64,000 bases of DNA from Nannocystaceae bacterium (lineage in GTDB: Bacteria > Myxococcota_A > Polyangia > Nannocystales > Nannocystaceae). Made by a program: the position numbers and the translations under genes. The stretch spans positions 1 through 64,000 of the forward strand of contig JAIBBS010000018.1 of NCBI GenBank assembly GCA_019694555.1, given 5' to 3'. Shown piece by piece: positions 15,291-23,533 of the stretch. Positions within the stretch are counted from its first letter, which is position 1. Every line of letters starts with the position of its first letter. The notes below the pieces were generated by a model. That model was not told where the DNA came from. It saw only the letters and a program-made list of their open reading frames with translations, and did not search any database.

Positions 15291-16582
15291 ACGCGGTGCA
15301 GCAGTACGACGTCGCCGTCGTGGGCGGCGGGCCCGCGGGTGCGTGCATGGCCGCGTGCCTGGCCCGCGCCGGCGTGCGCGTGGTGCTGCTCGAGCGCGAG
15401 CGCTTTCCGCGGTTCCACATCGGCGAGTCGCTGCTGCCCTCGTGCCTGCCACCGCTGCAGCGCATGGGCGTCGAGCTCGGCCGTGGCAACCACGTGCTCA
15501 AGCGCGGCGCAGCGTTCTTCGACGAGCGCACCGGCGAGCACAACTACTTCGGCTTCGACGAGGCGCTGCCGGGCCTGCCGGAGTTCGCCTACCAGGTCGA
15601 TCGCGCGGTGTTCGACTGCGAGTTGCTCGACGCGGCCCGCCGCGCCGGCGCGACCGTGCGCGAGGGCACCACGGTGCTGCAGCACGACATCGATGACAGC
15701 GGCGTGACGCTGGCGATCGCGCCCACGCCCGCGGGCCCCGGCCCCGACGAGTGCCTGCGCGGCGCCTCGCGGCCGGCGCTCGCACGCGAGGGCACCACGG
15801 CCGTGCGCGCGCGCTACCTCGTCGACGCCAGCGGTCGGCGCGGCGTCAGCTCCCGCGGCGGCCGCGAGCTGCGATCGATCACGGGGCTGGGGCGCGTCGC
15901 GAGCTTCCTGCACTACGGCGGCCTGGCCGAGTCGGCGTGGGCGGAGCTGATCGAGCGCGGTGAGGTCCGCGTGCTGCGGATCGACGATGGCTGGATCTGG
16001 CTCATCCCGCTGCACGATCGCCGGCTCTCGGTCGGCGTGGTCTCGCGGCGGCAGCGGCTGCCCGACGACGAGCTGCACGCGACGCTGGCGGCCTCGCCGA
16101 TGCTCGCGCGCCTGACCGCGGGCGCGTCGGTGACGGGTGTGCGCCACGTCGGCGACTACAGCTACGCCAACCTCGCGGCCCGCGGCGCGCGCTACGTCGC
16201 CATCGGCGACGCCGCGGGTTTCCTCGATCCGGTGTTCTCGTCGGGCGTCGCGATCGCGCTCATGTCGGCCGAGCGCGCCGCGCAAACGTTGCTGCCGGTG
16301 CTGCACGATGCGCAGGCGCTCGCGGATCCGGAGCTCATGGCACCGCTGTCGGAGGCGACTGCGGTGGCGTATCGCAGCTTCCACACCATCGCGCACCGCT
16401 TCTACAACGGTCGCTTGATCGACAACCTGCTGCTGGCGTCGGCGCCGGACCAGCGCATGCGCGCGGGCCTGGTATCGTTGCTGGCGGGCGACGTGTGGCG
16501 TGACGACAACCGCTTCCAGACCGCAGTGCTGAGCGCCACCCGTCACGAGCTCCCGCCCACCCCCTGGTCGAGCGCGCCATGA
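15287..16582 (+). CDS. Flavin-dependent halogenase-like FAD enzyme
   Basis: The protein is 431 residues starting at ATG 15287. It has a dinucleotide fold GGGPAG (13-18), HIGESLLP near 44-51, a Lys at 72 in LKRGAAFF where halogenases carry the haloamine-forming Lys, the diagnostic WxWxIP motif as WIWLIP (236-241), and GDAAGFLDPVFSSG, which contains an F..P..S.G pattern. These motifs favour a flavin-dependent halogenase of the carrier-protein or phenol type over a plain geranylgeranyl-reductase-like enzyme. Known brominated aryl polyenes (xanthomonadins) give a precedent for halogenation. A flavin reductase would be needed and is not nearby. Oxidative desaturation or hydroxylation remains an alternative. 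Confidence 0.78.
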   Translation: MNAVQQYDVAVVGGGPAGACMAACLARAGVRVVLLERERFPRFHIGESLLPSCLPPLQRMGVELGRGNHVLKRGAAFFDERTGEHNYFGFDEALPGLPEFAYQVDRAVFDCELLDAARRAGATVREGTTVLQHDIDDSGVTLAIAPTPAGPGPDECLRGASRPALAREGTTAVRARYLVDASGRRGVSSRGGRELRSITGLGRVASFLHYGGLAESAWAELIERGEVRVLRIDDGWIWLIPLHDRRLSVGVVSRRQRLPDDELHATLAASPMLARLTAGASVTGVRHVGDYSYANLAARGARYVAIGDAAGFLDPVFSSGVAIALMSAERAAQTLLPVLHDAQALADPELMAPLSEATAVAYRSFHTIAHRFYNGRLIDNLLLASAPDQRMRAGLVSLLAGDVWRDDNRFQTAVLSATRHELPPTPWSSAP

Positions 16583-17118
16583 CCGAGTCCCGCAACCGCG
16601 TCACCGTCTTCACCTACAAAGAAGGGCTGCTGTCGCGCTTCGCCCACGACCTGCGGCTGAAATGCGAGCGCTTCGAGCTGGTGCTCAGCGGCACCGCGCT
16701 GCGCGGTCGCTTCGAGCTCGGCAGCCTACGGGTCGAGGGCGCGATGCAGTCGGGCCGGCTCGCGCTGGGCGTGTTGTCGCAATCGGACCTCGGCAAGATC
16801 GAGCGCACGATGGCCGACGACGTGCTCGAGAGCGGCCGGTTCCGCGAGGCCGTGCTCGAGGCGACCGTGGTCGAGCCGCTCGGCGAGGCCGCGATCGAGG
16901 GCCGGCTGGAGCTGCACGGCCGCACGCTGCCGTTGCCGCGCACGCGGGTGCGGCGGGAGCAGGGGATGTTGCTCGCCGAGCTCGAGCTGGTGCCCTCGCG
17001 CTGGGGCATCGCGCCGTACCGTGCGCTCGGCGGCGCGCTCAAGCTGCAGGACCGCATCACCGTGCGCGTCGAGCTCGTCGCCGCCGAGCCGGCGGCCGAG
17101 CTGCGATGGGCGCCGTGA
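16579..17118 (+). CDS. YceI-like lipocalin-fold protein
   Basis: The protein is 179 residues with an ATGA overlap to the halogenase-like gene. Repeated amphipathic strands and the segments SRFAHDLRL, ADDVLESGRFREA, IEGRLELHGRTLPLP and PSRWGIAPYRALGG follow the pattern of YceI-family proteins, which bind isoprenoid or other long lipid chains. No signal peptide is visible, so it would act in the cytoplasm. Its presence in the synthase operon suggests that it holds or shields a hydrophobic polyene intermediate; that is an inference. The family call is by motif pattern only. Confidence 0.68.
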   Translation: MTESRNRVTVFTYKEGLLSRFAHDLRLKCERFELVLSGTALRGRFELGSLRVEGAMQSGRLALGVLSQSDLGKIERTMADDVLESGRFREAVLEATVVEPLGEAAIEGRLELHGRTLPLPRTRVRREQGMLLAELELVPSRWGIAPYRALGGALKLQDRITVRVELVAAEPAAELRWAP

Positions 17119-17879
17119 TCGACGCCGCCGCGCTCGACGATGCGATCGAGCGCGGCTCGCTGGCGCTGCCGGCGGTCGCAGGCATGACCTGGTGGGTGCC
17201 GATCCCCGGCGTGACGGTGCGAGACTCCGCGTTCGACAGCCACCGCGCGAACCAGGTCGCGGGCGCGCGGCTGCTGCCCGAGCAGATCGACGGCACCGTC
17301 GCGGCCGTGCGCGCGCACTTCGGTGCGCGTCGTTCGAGCTGGAACGTCGGCGTCGCGAGCACGCCGTCGCGGCTCGAGCCCGCGCTCGCGTCCGCGGGTT
17401 ACGCGATGACGCGCGAGAGCGCGGGCCTGGCGATGATCGGGCTCGACCGCCCCATTCCCGCGCCGGCAGTGACGATCCGCCGCGCCGAGCCCAGCGACGC
17501 CGAGCGGCTCGCGCACATCGGCGCGACCGAGTTCGGCCAGGACGCCGACGAGGCGCGGTGGCTGCAGCGCTGGTCGCTCGCATCGCCGGAGCTGTTCGTG
17601 TGGCTGGTGTGCGAGCACGACGATCGCGACGCCCCGATCCTCGCGTTCGGCCAGGGCTTCCACGGCCGCGACGGCATCGCGCGGCTCAGCGGCGCGGCGA
17701 CGCTGCCGCACGCGCGCGGCCGCGGCCTGTACCGCGCGCTGCTGCAGCATCGCTTGCAGCAGGCCCACCGCGCGGGCCAGGCCGCGGCGGTGATCCAGGC
17801 CAACGACGAGACCTCGGGGCCGATCTGTCGCCGTGTCGGCTTCGGCGATCGGGGTCGCGTGCGACTGTGGGTTCGCTAG
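17106..17879 (+). CDS. GNAT-family N-acetyltransferase
   Basis: The protein is 257 residues from ATG 17106; GTG 17115 would instead give the 4-nt overlap seen throughout this operon. The C-terminal half carries the GNAT core: VTIRRAEPSDAERLAHIG opens the fold, GAATLPHARGRGLYRALL is motif A (acetyl-CoA pyrophosphate loop), and AVIQANDETSGPICRRVGFGDRGR is motif B. The N-terminal ~115 residues are a separate, less conserved region. It is the last gene of the forward arm. Its substrate is unknown; it may acetylate a small molecule or protein. Confidence 0.82.
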   Translation: MGAVIDAAALDDAIERGSLALPAVAGMTWWVPIPGVTVRDSAFDSHRANQVAGARLLPEQIDGTVAAVRAHFGARRSSWNVGVASTPSRLEPALASAGYAMTRESAGLAMIGLDRPIPAPAVTIRRAEPSDAERLAHIGATEFGQDADEARWLQRWSLASPELFVWLVCEHDDRDAPILAFGQGFHGRDGIARLSGAATLPHARGRGLYRALLQHRLQQAHRAGQAAAVIQANDETSGPICRRVGFGDRGRVRLWVR

Positions 17880-17907
17880 CAGCCGCCCCGTACGGGCTCG
17901 GGCTGCT
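17878..17907. terminator. Hairpin between convergent arms, possible bidirectional terminator
   Basis: AGCAGCC (17878-17884) pairs perfectly with GGCTGCT (17901-17907), and an inner palindrome CCCGTACGGG lies at 17887-17896. The structure fills the 31-bp gap between the convergent GNAT and aldehyde dehydrogenase stops. No T-run follows on either strand, so function as a terminator is only suggested by location. Confidence 0.4.
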
Positions 17908-17910
17908 CGC

Positions 17911-19371
17911 TCACCCGATCGACACGTACTTCACGTCGACGTAGTCCTCGACGCCCCACTTGCCGCCCTCGCGGCCCCAGCCCGAGTGCTTGAGCCCGCC
18001 GAAGGGTGCCTGCGCGTTGGAGACCGCGGTGTCGTTGAGGCCGACGATGCCGAACTCGAGCGCCTCGGCGACCCGCAGCGCGCGCGACAGCTCGCGGGTG
18101 TACGCGTACGCGGCCAGGCCCCAGGGCGTGTCGTTCGCGAGCGCGATGGCGTGGTCGTCGTCCTCGAAGGTCTGCACCGCGAGCACGGGCCCGAAGGTCT
18201 CCTCGCGCGCGATGGCCATGGCCGGGTCGAGGCCGGTGAGCACGGTCGGCTCGCAGAAACGGTGTGTGAGGTTGAAGCGCGGCTGCACGATGTTGCCGCC
18301 GCACTGCACGGTCGCGCCGCGATCGCGCGCGTCGTCGAGGTGGGCGCGGACCTTCGCGACCGCGTCGTCGTCGATGAGCGGACCGACCTGCACGCCGTCG
18401 TCGAGACCGTGGCCCAGGAACATCCCCGCGACCTGATCGCGCACGCGCGCGACGAAGGCGTCGGCCACGGCCGCGTGCACGTAGGCGCGGTTGGGGCAGA
18501 TGCAGGTCTGGCCGGCGTTGCGGAACTTGGCCGCGATCGCGCCGCGCACCGCGGCGTCGAGGTCGGCGTCCTCGAACACCAGCAGCGGTGCGTGGCCGCC
18601 GAGCTCGAGCGACAGCCGCGTCAGCTGCGTGGCCGCGCGTGCGACCAGCAGGCGTCCGACCTCGGTCGACCCGGTGAAGCTCAGCTTGCGCACGCGCGCG
18701 TCGCCGAGCCACGCGCGGCCGATCGCGTCGGCGTCGCCGGTGACCACGTTGAACACGCCCGGCGGGATGCCGGCCTGCAGCGCGAGCTCGGCCAGCGCGA
18801 GCGCGGTCAGCGGGGCCTGCTCCGCGGGCTTGAGCACCACGGTGCAGCCGACCGCCAGCGCCGGGCCGAGCTTGCGCGTGACCATCGCGGCGGGAAAGTT
18901 CCACGGCGTGATCGCGGCGACGACACCCAGCGGCTGACGCAGCACCAAGATGCGCTTGTCGCTGTGGTGCGCGTGGTACCACTCGCCTGCGAGCCGCCGG
19001 CCCTCCTCCGCCGACCACTCGAGGAACGACGCCGCGTAGGCGATCTCGCCCATGGCCTCGGTCAGCGGCTTGCCCTGCTCGCGCGTCAGCTGTCGCGCGA
19101 GCACGCGCTGCTGCGCGAGCATCGACGCCGCGAAGCGCCGCAGACAGTCCGCGCGCTCACCCGGCGGTCGCGCGCGCCAGGCCGGCAACGCGGCGGCCGC
19201 AGCATCGACCGCCTCGCGCGCGATGGCCTCGCCGTGGTACGGCACCCAACCCACGGTGTCGTCGGTGCCGGGGTCGGTCACGCGCAGGCACACGTCGCCC
19301 TCGACGACCTGTTCGATGCCGATGCGGTTGGGCACCACCGTGGTGCCCGCGGGTGGACTCTCGGGCAGCAT
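17911..19371 (-). CDS. NAD(P)+-dependent aldehyde dehydrogenase, succinate-semialdehyde type
   Basis: The protein is 486 residues. ALDH superfamily signatures are complete: Asn158 in TPWNFP, KPAEQAP for cofactor binding, FTGSTEVG, Glu256 in LELGGH, catalytic Cys290 in GQTCICPN, and EETFGPV near the C-terminus. Overall layout resembles GabD-type succinate-semialdehyde dehydrogenases, but the substrate cannot be fixed. It lies 3 bp downstream of the second halogenase-like gene, so it belongs to the reverse arm of the polyene locus. A role in finishing or supplying an aromatic or aliphatic acid, for example oxidising an aldehyde to the acid activated by the ligase, is plausible but inferred. Confidence 0.9.
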   Translation of the reverse strand: MLPESPPAGTTVVPNRIGIEQVVEGDVCLRVTDPGTDDTVGWVPYHGEAIAREAVDAAAAALPAWRARPPGERADCLRRFAASMLAQQRVLARQLTREQGKPLTEAMGEIAYAASFLEWSAEEGRRLAGEWYHAHHSDKRILVLRQPLGVVAAITPWNFPAAMVTRKLGPALAVGCTVVLKPAEQAPLTALALAELALQAGIPPGVFNVVTGDADAIGRAWLGDARVRKLSFTGSTEVGRLLVARAATQLTRLSLELGGHAPLLVFEDADLDAAVRGAIAAKFRNAGQTCICPNRAYVHAAVADAFVARVRDQVAGMFLGHGLDDGVQVGPLIDDDAVAKVRAHLDDARDRGATVQCGGNIVQPRFNLTHRFCEPTVLTGLDPAMAIAREETFGPVLAVQTFEDDDHAIALANDTPWGLAAYAYTRELSRALRVAEALEFGIVGLNDTAVSNAQAPFGGLKHSGWGREGGKWGVEDYVDVKYVSIG

Positions 19372-19374
19372 CGG

Positions 19375-20934
19375 TCAGTCCTTCCTCAGGTCGCGCTCGA
19401 GCATGAACGCACCCAGTGGCAGAGGCGGCACGTCGGTGCGCCCGTCGAGCAGCGCGATCACGGCGGCGCGCGTACGGTTGCTGATCGCCGAGACCGCGCG
19501 CAGCACCTGCTTGCGCGGCCGTGCGCGGCCGATGTCGGCGACGAAGTCGAGCGCGCGCAGCGGCTGCGAGTACACCTCGAGGTTGCCGGCGAAGTAGTCA
19601 CCGCGTCGCTGCAGCTCGGCCGCGGCCTGCTGGAACAACCGCGAGACGTTGCCCATCTGCACGAGGATCGGATCGCGCAGCGCCAGCTGTTCGCGCAGCC
19701 ACGCGCGATCGAGGTGGCGATCCTGCGCGTACGCGTCGAACCACAGGTTGTAGTAGTTGTGGATGTCGAAGTCCCACTTCAGCGAGAACAGCGAGTAGCT
19801 GCCCAGGGTGCAGTAGAGGTTGCGGTACAGCGCCAGCGTGCAGTCGAAACGGAAGCGCACGAACGCGTCGAACGCCGCGCAGTCCTCGGCGCGCTGCGAC
19901 GCGCTCGCGCCCGCGACCTCGGCGGCGATGAGCGCGGTGGTGAAGTCGTTCTCGATCGCGATGAAGTCGGAGCCGGGGCTGTACAGCGGATCGCTGAAGG
20001 CGTTGGCTTCGCCGACGCGCGCCCAACGATCGGTGCCGAAGAACGCGCCGCCGCCGTAGGGCACCTTGGCGTAGCCCATGGCGTCGAGCGGTTCGGCGTC
20101 GCCGAGCAGCTCGGCGGCGGCCCGGTGCTCGCGCACGAACGCGACCAGGCCGTCGGTGGTGCGCCACGCGTCCTGGAACAGCGCGCGATCGCAGACCACG
20201 CCCACGCTCATCACACCGCGGGAGATCGGGATGAACCAGATCCAGTACCCGGGGTACATGAAGTGGTTGGTCGACAGGAAGCGGCTGGTGTGACGCACGC
20301 GCGCGCGCCACCACGCCGGTCCGCGATCGTCCATGTCGACCACGCCGCGGAAGCGACCCCACGCCGCCGCCAGGCCGTGGCCGGTCTCCTGCCGCGACTC
20401 GCCCATGGCCCGCGCGAGCAGACGCGCGCGGCCCGAGGCGTCGACCAGCCAGCGCGCGTGGACCTGCGTCTCGCGATCGCCGTCGCGCAGCGTGAAGCCG
20501 TGCCGCGCGCCGCCGCTGCCGGGACGCAGCGCCGTCACGGTCACGCCCTCGCGCACGTCGATGCCGGCGTCGCGGTTCATGCGACGCAGGTCGGCATCGA
20601 GGCGCTGGCGATCGACCTGGAACGACGGGTGCGCCGGCAGTCCATCGGTGCCGATCTCGCCCATGCGCTCGAGCGGAGCGTCGCGCGCCGGCGTGTCGAA
20701 GAAGAAGCGCAGCCCGTTCTTGGGCAGGTGCTCCTGGTAGAGGTAGTTGGCCAGGCCCAACCGCCGCGTGAAGTAGCTGGTCGCGATCTCGACGGTCGAC
20801 TCGCCGACCTTCCAGCCGCCGTCACCATCGCGCTCGAACAGGCCGATCGACAGCTGCGGCAGCTCGCGTCGCAGCTGGCGTGCGAGCGCTGCACCGGCGA
20901 GGCCACCACCGACGATCGCGACGTCGAGCTCCAT
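19375..20934 (-). CDS. Second flavin-dependent halogenase-like FAD enzyme
   Basis: The protein is 519 residues. It has an N-terminal FAD loop GGGLAG (9-14), WKVGESTVE (41-49), Lys72 in LPKNGLRFFF, the halogenase motif WIWFIP (231-236), and NAFSDPLYSPGSDF with the F..P..S.G pattern. A long C-terminal helical extension (residues ~370-519) has aromatic-rich segments. It is clearly related to the 431-residue enzyme at 15287 but longer and diverged. Paired halogenases could act at two positions or steps. It lies 13 bp after the ligase-dehydratase gene and 3 bp before the aldehyde dehydrogenase. A non-halogenating oxidase role is the main alternative. Confidence 0.78.
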   Translation of the reverse strand: MELDVAIVGGGLAGAALARQLRRELPQLSIGLFERDGDGGWKVGESTVEIATSYFTRRLGLANYLYQEHLPKNGLRFFFDTPARDAPLERMGEIGTDGLPAHPSFQVDRQRLDADLRRMNRDAGIDVREGVTVTALRPGSGGARHGFTLRDGDRETQVHARWLVDASGRARLLARAMGESRQETGHGLAAAWGRFRGVVDMDDRGPAWWRARVRHTSRFLSTNHFMYPGYWIWFIPISRGVMSVGVVCDRALFQDAWRTTDGLVAFVREHRAAAELLGDAEPLDAMGYAKVPYGGGAFFGTDRWARVGEANAFSDPLYSPGSDFIAIENDFTTALIAAEVAGASASQRAEDCAAFDAFVRFRFDCTLALYRNLYCTLGSYSLFSLKWDFDIHNYYNLWFDAYAQDRHLDRAWLREQLALRDPILVQMGNVSRLFQQAAAELQRRGDYFAGNLEVYSQPLRALDFVADIGRARPRKQVLRAVSAISNRTRAAVIALLDGRTDVPPLPLGAFMLERDLRKD

Positions 20935-20947
20935 CGTCGGCGGCAGT

Positions 20948-22585
20948 CTACTCCACCGTGGCGGCCCCGGGCTCGCGCGAAGCGTCGCAGGCGAGCGTGC
21001 CGGTCGCGCAGACTTCGCCGTCGCGTTCGACGGTGAAATCGACGCGCGCGCCGGTCCGCCGCAGCGACACCGCGACGCGGTCCCCCGGCGCGATGGTGCG
21101 GGTGAACTTCGCCCGCGGCAGGCTCCGCAGCGCGCCCAGCTGCGGCCACGCGCGCGCGACCGTGGCGAGCACGAGCTCGAGCACCATCACGCCCGGCAGC
21201 ACCGGTCGGTCGGGGAAGTGGCCCGCGAAGCACGGCAACGTCGCCTCGATGCTGGCGATCGCGCGCGCGCCGTCGGCATCGGCGTGCAGCAGCTGCGGCA
21301 CCACGCCGCCGGCCTCGCCGCCGAGCAAGGCCAGCGCGGTGCTGCGATCGAGCTTGCCCGCGCCGTCGCGCGGCAGCGCCGGCACGCATGCGATCCGCCG
21401 CGGCAACACCACGGCATCGAGGTGCGGCGAGAGTGCGGAGCGGATCGCGGCGGCGTCGAGCTCGCTCGCGAGCAACAGCGCGATCGCGTCGCCGCGGCCG
21501 TCGTGTGCCGCGACGCGCAGGGCATGGGCATCGCGCACGCCCGGGATCGCGAGCGCGCGCGCGACCACCTCGCCCAGCGTGACGCGGATGCCGGCGACCT
21601 TGATCACGTCGTCGATGCGGCCGCGGTGCACGAACCCGTCTGCGACCCGCTCGACGCGGTCGGCGGTCGGCATCGGCCGCGGTGCGTCCGCGGGCAGCCA
21701 CGGTGCGTCGACGTGCAAGCGGCCGTCGTCGTCGACCTCGATCGCGACGCCGGGCAGCGGCCGCAGCGGCGGCGCCACGCGATCGTGCACGCGCCATGCG
21801 AGCCCGCCGGTCTCGCTCGAGCCGAGGATCTCGGTCACGCACACGCCCAGCTGCTGCCGCACCATGGTCGCGACGTCGTCGGGCAGCGGCGCGCCGGAGC
21901 TGACCACGCGCCGCAGCGACGCGAACGCGCCGGTCGGCAGCACCGCGCACGCGCGCAGCTGCGCCGGCGTGGTCACGAGCACGTCGAGCTGGTGCCGCTG
22001 CAGCGCCGCGAGGATGGCCTCGGGTTGCAGCGGCGTGCCACCGTGCACGGTCGCGCCCGCATGCGCCGGTGCGATCACGCCCAGGAGCAGCCCGTAGATG
22101 TGGTGCGACGGCACCGTGCACAACAGCCGGCTGGCGGCGTCCAGGCCCAGGGTCTGCACCAACACCGCGGCCTCGCGCAGCAGCTGCTCGGGCGCCTTGT
22201 CGATCGCCACCGGTGCGCCGGTGGTGCCCGAGGTCGACAGCCGCACGCGCGGTGGTCCCGGCTCGCGCGGCGTCGCCGTGGCCGCGACCAGGCCACGCAC
22301 GTCGATGCCCACGCCGAGCTCGCCGTCGTGCAGCACGACGCCGTGCGCGTCGGGGTCGGCCGCGAGCGTCGCAGGCCGCAGGTTGGGCGGCAGGATCGCG
22401 ATCGCGTCGTGGGCCCATGCCGCGAACGCAGCGACGATCAGGTGCTCGCGCGCGTGGCAGGCGATCGTGGCGTGGGTCCAGTGCTGCGACCACGGCAGCG
22501 CCAGCGCGCGCGCCTGCAGCTGCGCGCACGAGCACGTCTCGCCGTCTTGGCGCAGCAGCGCGAAGCCTGGTGCGACCCAGCTCAT
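20948..22585 (-). CDS. Acyl-ACP/CoA ligase fused to hotdog dehydratase (ApeH-ApeI-like)
   Basis: The protein is 545 residues from ATG 22585, in an ATGA overlap with the membrane-protein gene before it. The N-terminal ~420 residues form an adenylating enzyme: LSTSGTTGAP at 116-125 is the P-loop, EILGSSETGG the adenine-binding motif, GRIDDVIKVAG the hinge, and DGAGKLDRS carries the catalytic Lys. Residues ~445-545 are a hotdog domain with FAGHFPDRPVLPGV, as in ApeI/FabA-like dehydratases. In aryl-polyene pathways the ligase loads an aromatic acid onto the ACP and ApeI dehydrates 3-hydroxyacyl-ACPs; here both are one polypeptide. The aromatic starter itself is not shown by the sequence. Confidence 0.88.
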   Translation of the reverse strand: MSWVAPGFALLRQDGETCSCAQLQARALALPWSQHWTHATIACHAREHLIVAAFAAWAHDAIAILPPNLRPATLAADPDAHGVVLHDGELGVGIDVRGLVAATATPREPGPPRVRLSTSGTTGAPVAIDKAPEQLLREAAVLVQTLGLDAASRLLCTVPSHHIYGLLLGVIAPAHAGATVHGGTPLQPEAILAALQRHQLDVLVTTPAQLRACAVLPTGAFASLRRVVSSGAPLPDDVATMVRQQLGVCVTEILGSSETGGLAWRVHDRVAPPLRPLPGVAIEVDDDGRLHVDAPWLPADAPRPMPTADRVERVADGFVHRGRIDDVIKVAGIRVTLGEVVARALAIPGVRDAHALRVAAHDGRGDAIALLLASELDAAAIRSALSPHLDAVVLPRRIACVPALPRDGAGKLDRSTALALLGGEAGGVVPQLLHADADGARAIASIEATLPCFAGHFPDRPVLPGVMVLELVLATVARAWPQLGALRSLPRAKFTRTIAPGDRVAVSLRRTGARVDFTVERDGEVCATGTLACDASREPGAATVE

Positions 22586-23157
22586 GCGTCGTCGCCTCCG
22601 TCGTGGCGCGGCCGCAGCACGCGCTCGCCGACCAGCAGCAGCCCGATGAGACCGTAGACGCCGCCGCCGCAGTACGCCGCCCACCACGACAGCGGCGCGG
22701 CCGCGGCCAGCACCGCCGAGGCCACCGCGTTGGCGGCGAAGAAGCCCAGCCACAGCGTGGTCACGCCGCGGCACCAACGGCGCGCGCGCGCGGACAGCTC
22801 GGGGTGCTGCAATCGCGCGAAGCGCTCGATCATCGGCACGCGACCGGGCCGCAGCGTCGCGCCAAAGCCCGCGAGCAAGCCCAGGTTCACCACCACCGGT
22901 GCCCACAGCAGCAGCGCCGGATCGCCGGTCAACCCGGTCGCGGCCGCGGCCACCAGCGTCGGCAACAGCGGCCGCGCGAGCGCACCGACGTCGCGCCAAC
23001 CACGGCCGCGTGCGCGCAGCAGCAACAGCGCACCGCCGACGCCGACCAGCGTCACCGCGGTCGCGCGCACGTTGCCGCGCGACAGCCCCGCCCACACCAG
23101 CAGCGGGTACGCCACCGTGAGCACCACGGTCGCGATGCGGGCCACGCGATCGAGCAC
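22582..23157 (-). CDS. COG4648-type polytopic membrane protein (ApeG-like)
   Basis: The protein is 191 residues from GTG 23157. It contains about five to six hydrophobic helices, with the pattern TVAYPLLVWAGL...LRPLLPTLVAAAATGL...LLLWAPVVVNLGLLAGFG and then ARRWCRGVTTLWLGFF, which fits the small membrane protein (COG4648) that accompanies ligase and acyltransferase genes in aryl-polyene clusters. Its biochemical role is unknown in the family. The stop overlaps the ligase start (ATGA). A longer N-terminal extension is open but overlaps the preceding gene, so GTG 23157 is preferred. Confidence 0.75.
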   Translation of the reverse strand: MLDRVARIATVVLTVAYPLLVWAGLSRGNVRATAVTLVGVGGALLLLRARGRGWRDVGALARPLLPTLVAAAATGLTGDPALLLWAPVVVNLGLLAGFGATLRPGRVPMIERFARLQHPELSARARRWCRGVTTLWLGFFAANAVASAVLAAAAPLSWWAAYCGGGVYGLIGLLLVGERVLRPRHDGGDDA

Positions 23158-23170
23158 GGCGGCTGCAAAT

Positions 23171-23533
23171 CTACACCGCGACGACCACGACCGCCCACGC
23201 GCGCAGGCCGTCGCGGCACCACGACGCCAGCGCGGTGCGGGGGCCCAACCGCGCGGCGGCGCCGCCGTGCAGCTGGATGCGCGCGTCACCGCGGCCGAGC
23301 TCCACGTCGATGTCCGCCAGCGCGACGCCGTCGAGCACGCCCAGGCCCAGCGCCTTGAGCAGCGCCTCCTTGACCGCGAAGACCGTGGCGAATGCGTCCG
23401 TGGGTCGCGGCTGCGCGTGGCAACGCGACTGCTCGGCGGCGGTGAAGTAGTGCGTGGCGAACTCGGGGTTGCGCGCGAGCAAGGCGGCGAAGCGCGGCAG
23501 CCCGACCACGTCGAGGCCGACCTCGGGCGTCAC
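23171..23533 (-). CDS. AcpS-type 4'-phosphopantetheinyl transferase
   Basis: The protein is 120 residues from GTG 23533 (GTGA overlap with the metallophosphatase stop). The short size and the two AcpS signatures, VGLDVVGLPRF near the start and VFAVKEALLKALGLG in the middle, identify the trimeric AcpS class. It transfers the phosphopantetheine arm of CoA to the conserved Ser of acyl carrier proteins. Having a dedicated copy inside the polyene operon suggests that it activates the two ACPs coded about 32 kb away at 55126-55718. Whether it is the only AcpS of the genome cannot be told. Confidence 0.88.
   Translation of the reverse strand: MTPEVGLDVVGLPRFAALLARNPEFATHYFTAAEQSRCHAQPRPTDAFATVFAVKEALLKALGLGVLDGVALADIDVELGRGDARIQLHGGAAARLGPRTALASWCRDGLRAWAVVVVAV

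Noticed and set aside
15287-16582. Geranylgeranyl-reductase-type FAD enzyme
   Set aside because: The WIWLIP motif and the Lys at 72 favour a halogenase-like assignment, though reductase-like chemistry is not ruled out.
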